23,567 nt of DNA. It comes from Clostridium sp. CAG:510 (GTDB lineage Bacteria > Bacillota > Clostridia > Lachnospirales > Lachnospiraceae). The translations under genes were made by a program, and so were the position numbers. Shown here in pieces: positions 22,626 to 23,567 of the stretch. Location: assembly GCA_000434615.1 (NCBI GenBank), contig FR880829.1:12872-36438 (forward strand), in the 5' to 3' direction. A model generated the notes under the pieces. The model had not been told where the DNA came from. It saw only the letters and a program-made list of their open reading frames with translations, and searched no databases. The first letter of the stretch is position 1; each line of letters starts with the position of its first letter.

Positions 22626-22701
22626 CGGCTCCTTCATCTTCTTTTTATAACATACTCACCTTTATTTTTCTCTATCCATTAGCACATTTATCAGGAAACG
22701 A

Positions 22702-23567
22702 CTACCTCTCATTCAGATAAAGCTGTACACGGTTCTGGAGTTTTTCAGCCGCCTCTTCTGCCGAAATGTCACCGGCAAAATACGGTTCCAGTTCTTCTTC
22801 CACCATACCCTCAAGCTGGTTTATATAGGCATTCCGGGGTTCTGCATGGTCGATTATATAATAAATCTGCTCTACCATGTCCTCCGTATAAGGCAGTTCC
22901 CCCAGATATCTGACATTATCCGCATCCCGTTCCTCTGCCGCACGTATCATTCCTTCATAGGCGCTTTTCACCACGGGAAAGGCTCCTTCCTTTGCCAGCA
23001 TGGTTGTGGACATGCCGTCATCCTGTGACTGGGCAAAATTGTAGGACGCATATTTTTCCTGTTCTTCTTCCGAAATAAGAAACCGCAGAAATTCTTTCGC
23101 CCCTTCTGCTGCTTCCGAACCTGCCCTGAGGTAAATACTGTCTGTGGACACATAAATACCATTGCCGTTTTCCTTCGGATAACCGATAAGTGAGGCCTTG
23201 CCGTCAAAGTAGCTGAAAATTTCCTTAACCCGGCGCAGTTCATCAAATCCCATAAAGGTCATATAGGCAAATGCATCTTTTTCTGCCCTTCCGGTATCTG
23301 CATATTTCTTTGCAAACTCCAGGATTTTCAGGAAGTCCGGTGAGGACAGGTCACACTTCCCGTTCTTCCAGTCTATGTAATCGGTATTTTTTTCGTCAGC
23401 CAGCACATAGTTTAAGATAATACCGGTGCCGCTTACATTCTCCTGTACGATTTCCGCACCGGACCTTTCCACAAGTCCCACAAAATCCGGTAAGGAAAGA
23501 GTCTGTCTGTCCCCCACAGTATCTTTGCTGTAAGCCACCAGGTCAAAGGAACAGTCGTAAGGAATGT
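22702..23567 (-). CDS. Extracellular solute-binding protein, C-terminal part (cut by window edge)
   Basis: The frame is open to the right edge, giving 288 codons ending in LQNRVQLYLNER; the GTG at 23538 is inside the gene, not its start, since IPYDCSFDL precedes it in frame. Features typical of ABC transporter family 1 binding proteins are present: IPYDCSFDLVAYSKD (the residues after the second hinge), SLPDFVGLVERSG, DLSSPDFLKILEFAKKYAD, the GKASLIGYPKENGNG loop and EGAKEFLRFLISEEEQEKYA. Such proteins are lipoproteins or secreted proteins that capture sugars or other small solutes for uptake. The signal sequence lies outside the window. The ligand is unknown and no transporter permease is visible here. 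Confidence 0.88.
   Translation of the reverse strand, partial: IPYDCSFDLVAYSKDTVGDRQTLSLPDFVGLVERSGAEIVQENVSGTGIILNYVLADEKNTDYIDWKNGKCDLSSPDFLKILEFAKKYADTGRAEKDAFAYMTFMGFDELRRVKEIFSYFDGKASLIGYPKENGNGIYVSTDSIYLRAGSEAAEGAKEFLRFLISEEEQEKYASYNFAQSQDDGMSTTMLAKEGAFPVVKSAYEGMIRAAEERDADNVRYLGELPYTEDMVEQIYYIIDHAEPRNAYINQLEGMVEEELEPYFAGDISAEEAAEKLQNRVQLYLNER

Larger units (their letters stand above)
21985..22701. other. Long AT-rich intergenic region and leader
   Basis: 717 bases without a full-size gene. On the minus strand, in order, it holds a weak hairpin after the solute-binding gene (22613-22625), two GTATTGCAAT palindromes (22467-22510), a candidate promoter (22382-22409), a 21-codon ORF with a strong ribosome site (22175-22240), a frameshifted 48-codon ORF with a perfect ribosome site (22002-22149), and the ribosome site of the NlpC/P60-like gene. 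The plus strand shows nothing convincing. Confidence 0.6.

Overview
The window looks like chromosome from a spore-forming, low-to-mid GC Clostridia, most likely Lachnospiraceae. The grounds are the spore maturation genes spmA/spmB, strong AGGAGG-type ribosome binding sites, the short (about 450 aa) Firmicutes-type glucose-6-phosphate isomerase, a TSCPD small protein and MutS2. This assignment is inference from gene families; no marker gene such as 16S is present.

Layout from left to right. Positions 1-956 (-) hold spmA and the start of spmB. Positions 1040-3931 (-) hold a MraY/WecA-like membrane phosphoglycosyltransferase followed by a soluble sensor-diguanylate cyclase, with a strong promoter at 3965-3993 and a terminator at 1007-1041. 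Positions 4044-7022 (+) are a copper-resistance cassette: a promoter with two CsoR-type palindromes, csoR, copA and a small heavy-metal-associated (HMA) domain protein. Positions 7026-8451 (-) hold a D-2-hydroxyacid dehydrogenase and a GtrA-like protein. Positions 8525-10020 (-) hold pgi with a terminator, a near-consensus promoter and two upstream TTGCGCAA palindromes. Positions 10129-10827 (-) encode an unrecognised membrane protein, divergent from a TSCPD protein. Positions 11323-16955 (+) run murG, mutS2, response regulator, histidine kinase, tightly packed and possibly co-transcribed. Positions 16952-19660 (-) hold an M28-family peptidase and a GNAT acetyltransferase.

From about 19744 to 22700 the sequence becomes visibly more AT-rich, with long non-coding stretches. 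This part holds a frameshifted small remnant, two imperfect hairpins, and a two-gene operon (-) encoding a secreted Ig-like plus NlpC/P60-type cysteine hydrolase and a lipoprotein. The operon is preceded by an unusually long leader carrying a 21-codon ORF and a frameshifted 48-codon ORF, each with a near-perfect ribosome binding site. Two GTATTGCAAT palindromes lie further upstream. This is the most accessory-looking and least explained part of the window. The right edge cuts an extracellular solute-binding protein gene (-).

Most genes are housekeeping: cell wall (murG, MraY-like), sporulation, glycolysis, copper homeostasis, signalling. I found no CRISPR array, tRNA, rRNA or intact insertion sequence. 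The best candidates for something undescribed are the peptide-bearing leader with its palindromes ahead of the NlpC/P60-lipoprotein pair, and the soluble LacI-type sensor fused to GGDEF beside a MraY-like enzyme.
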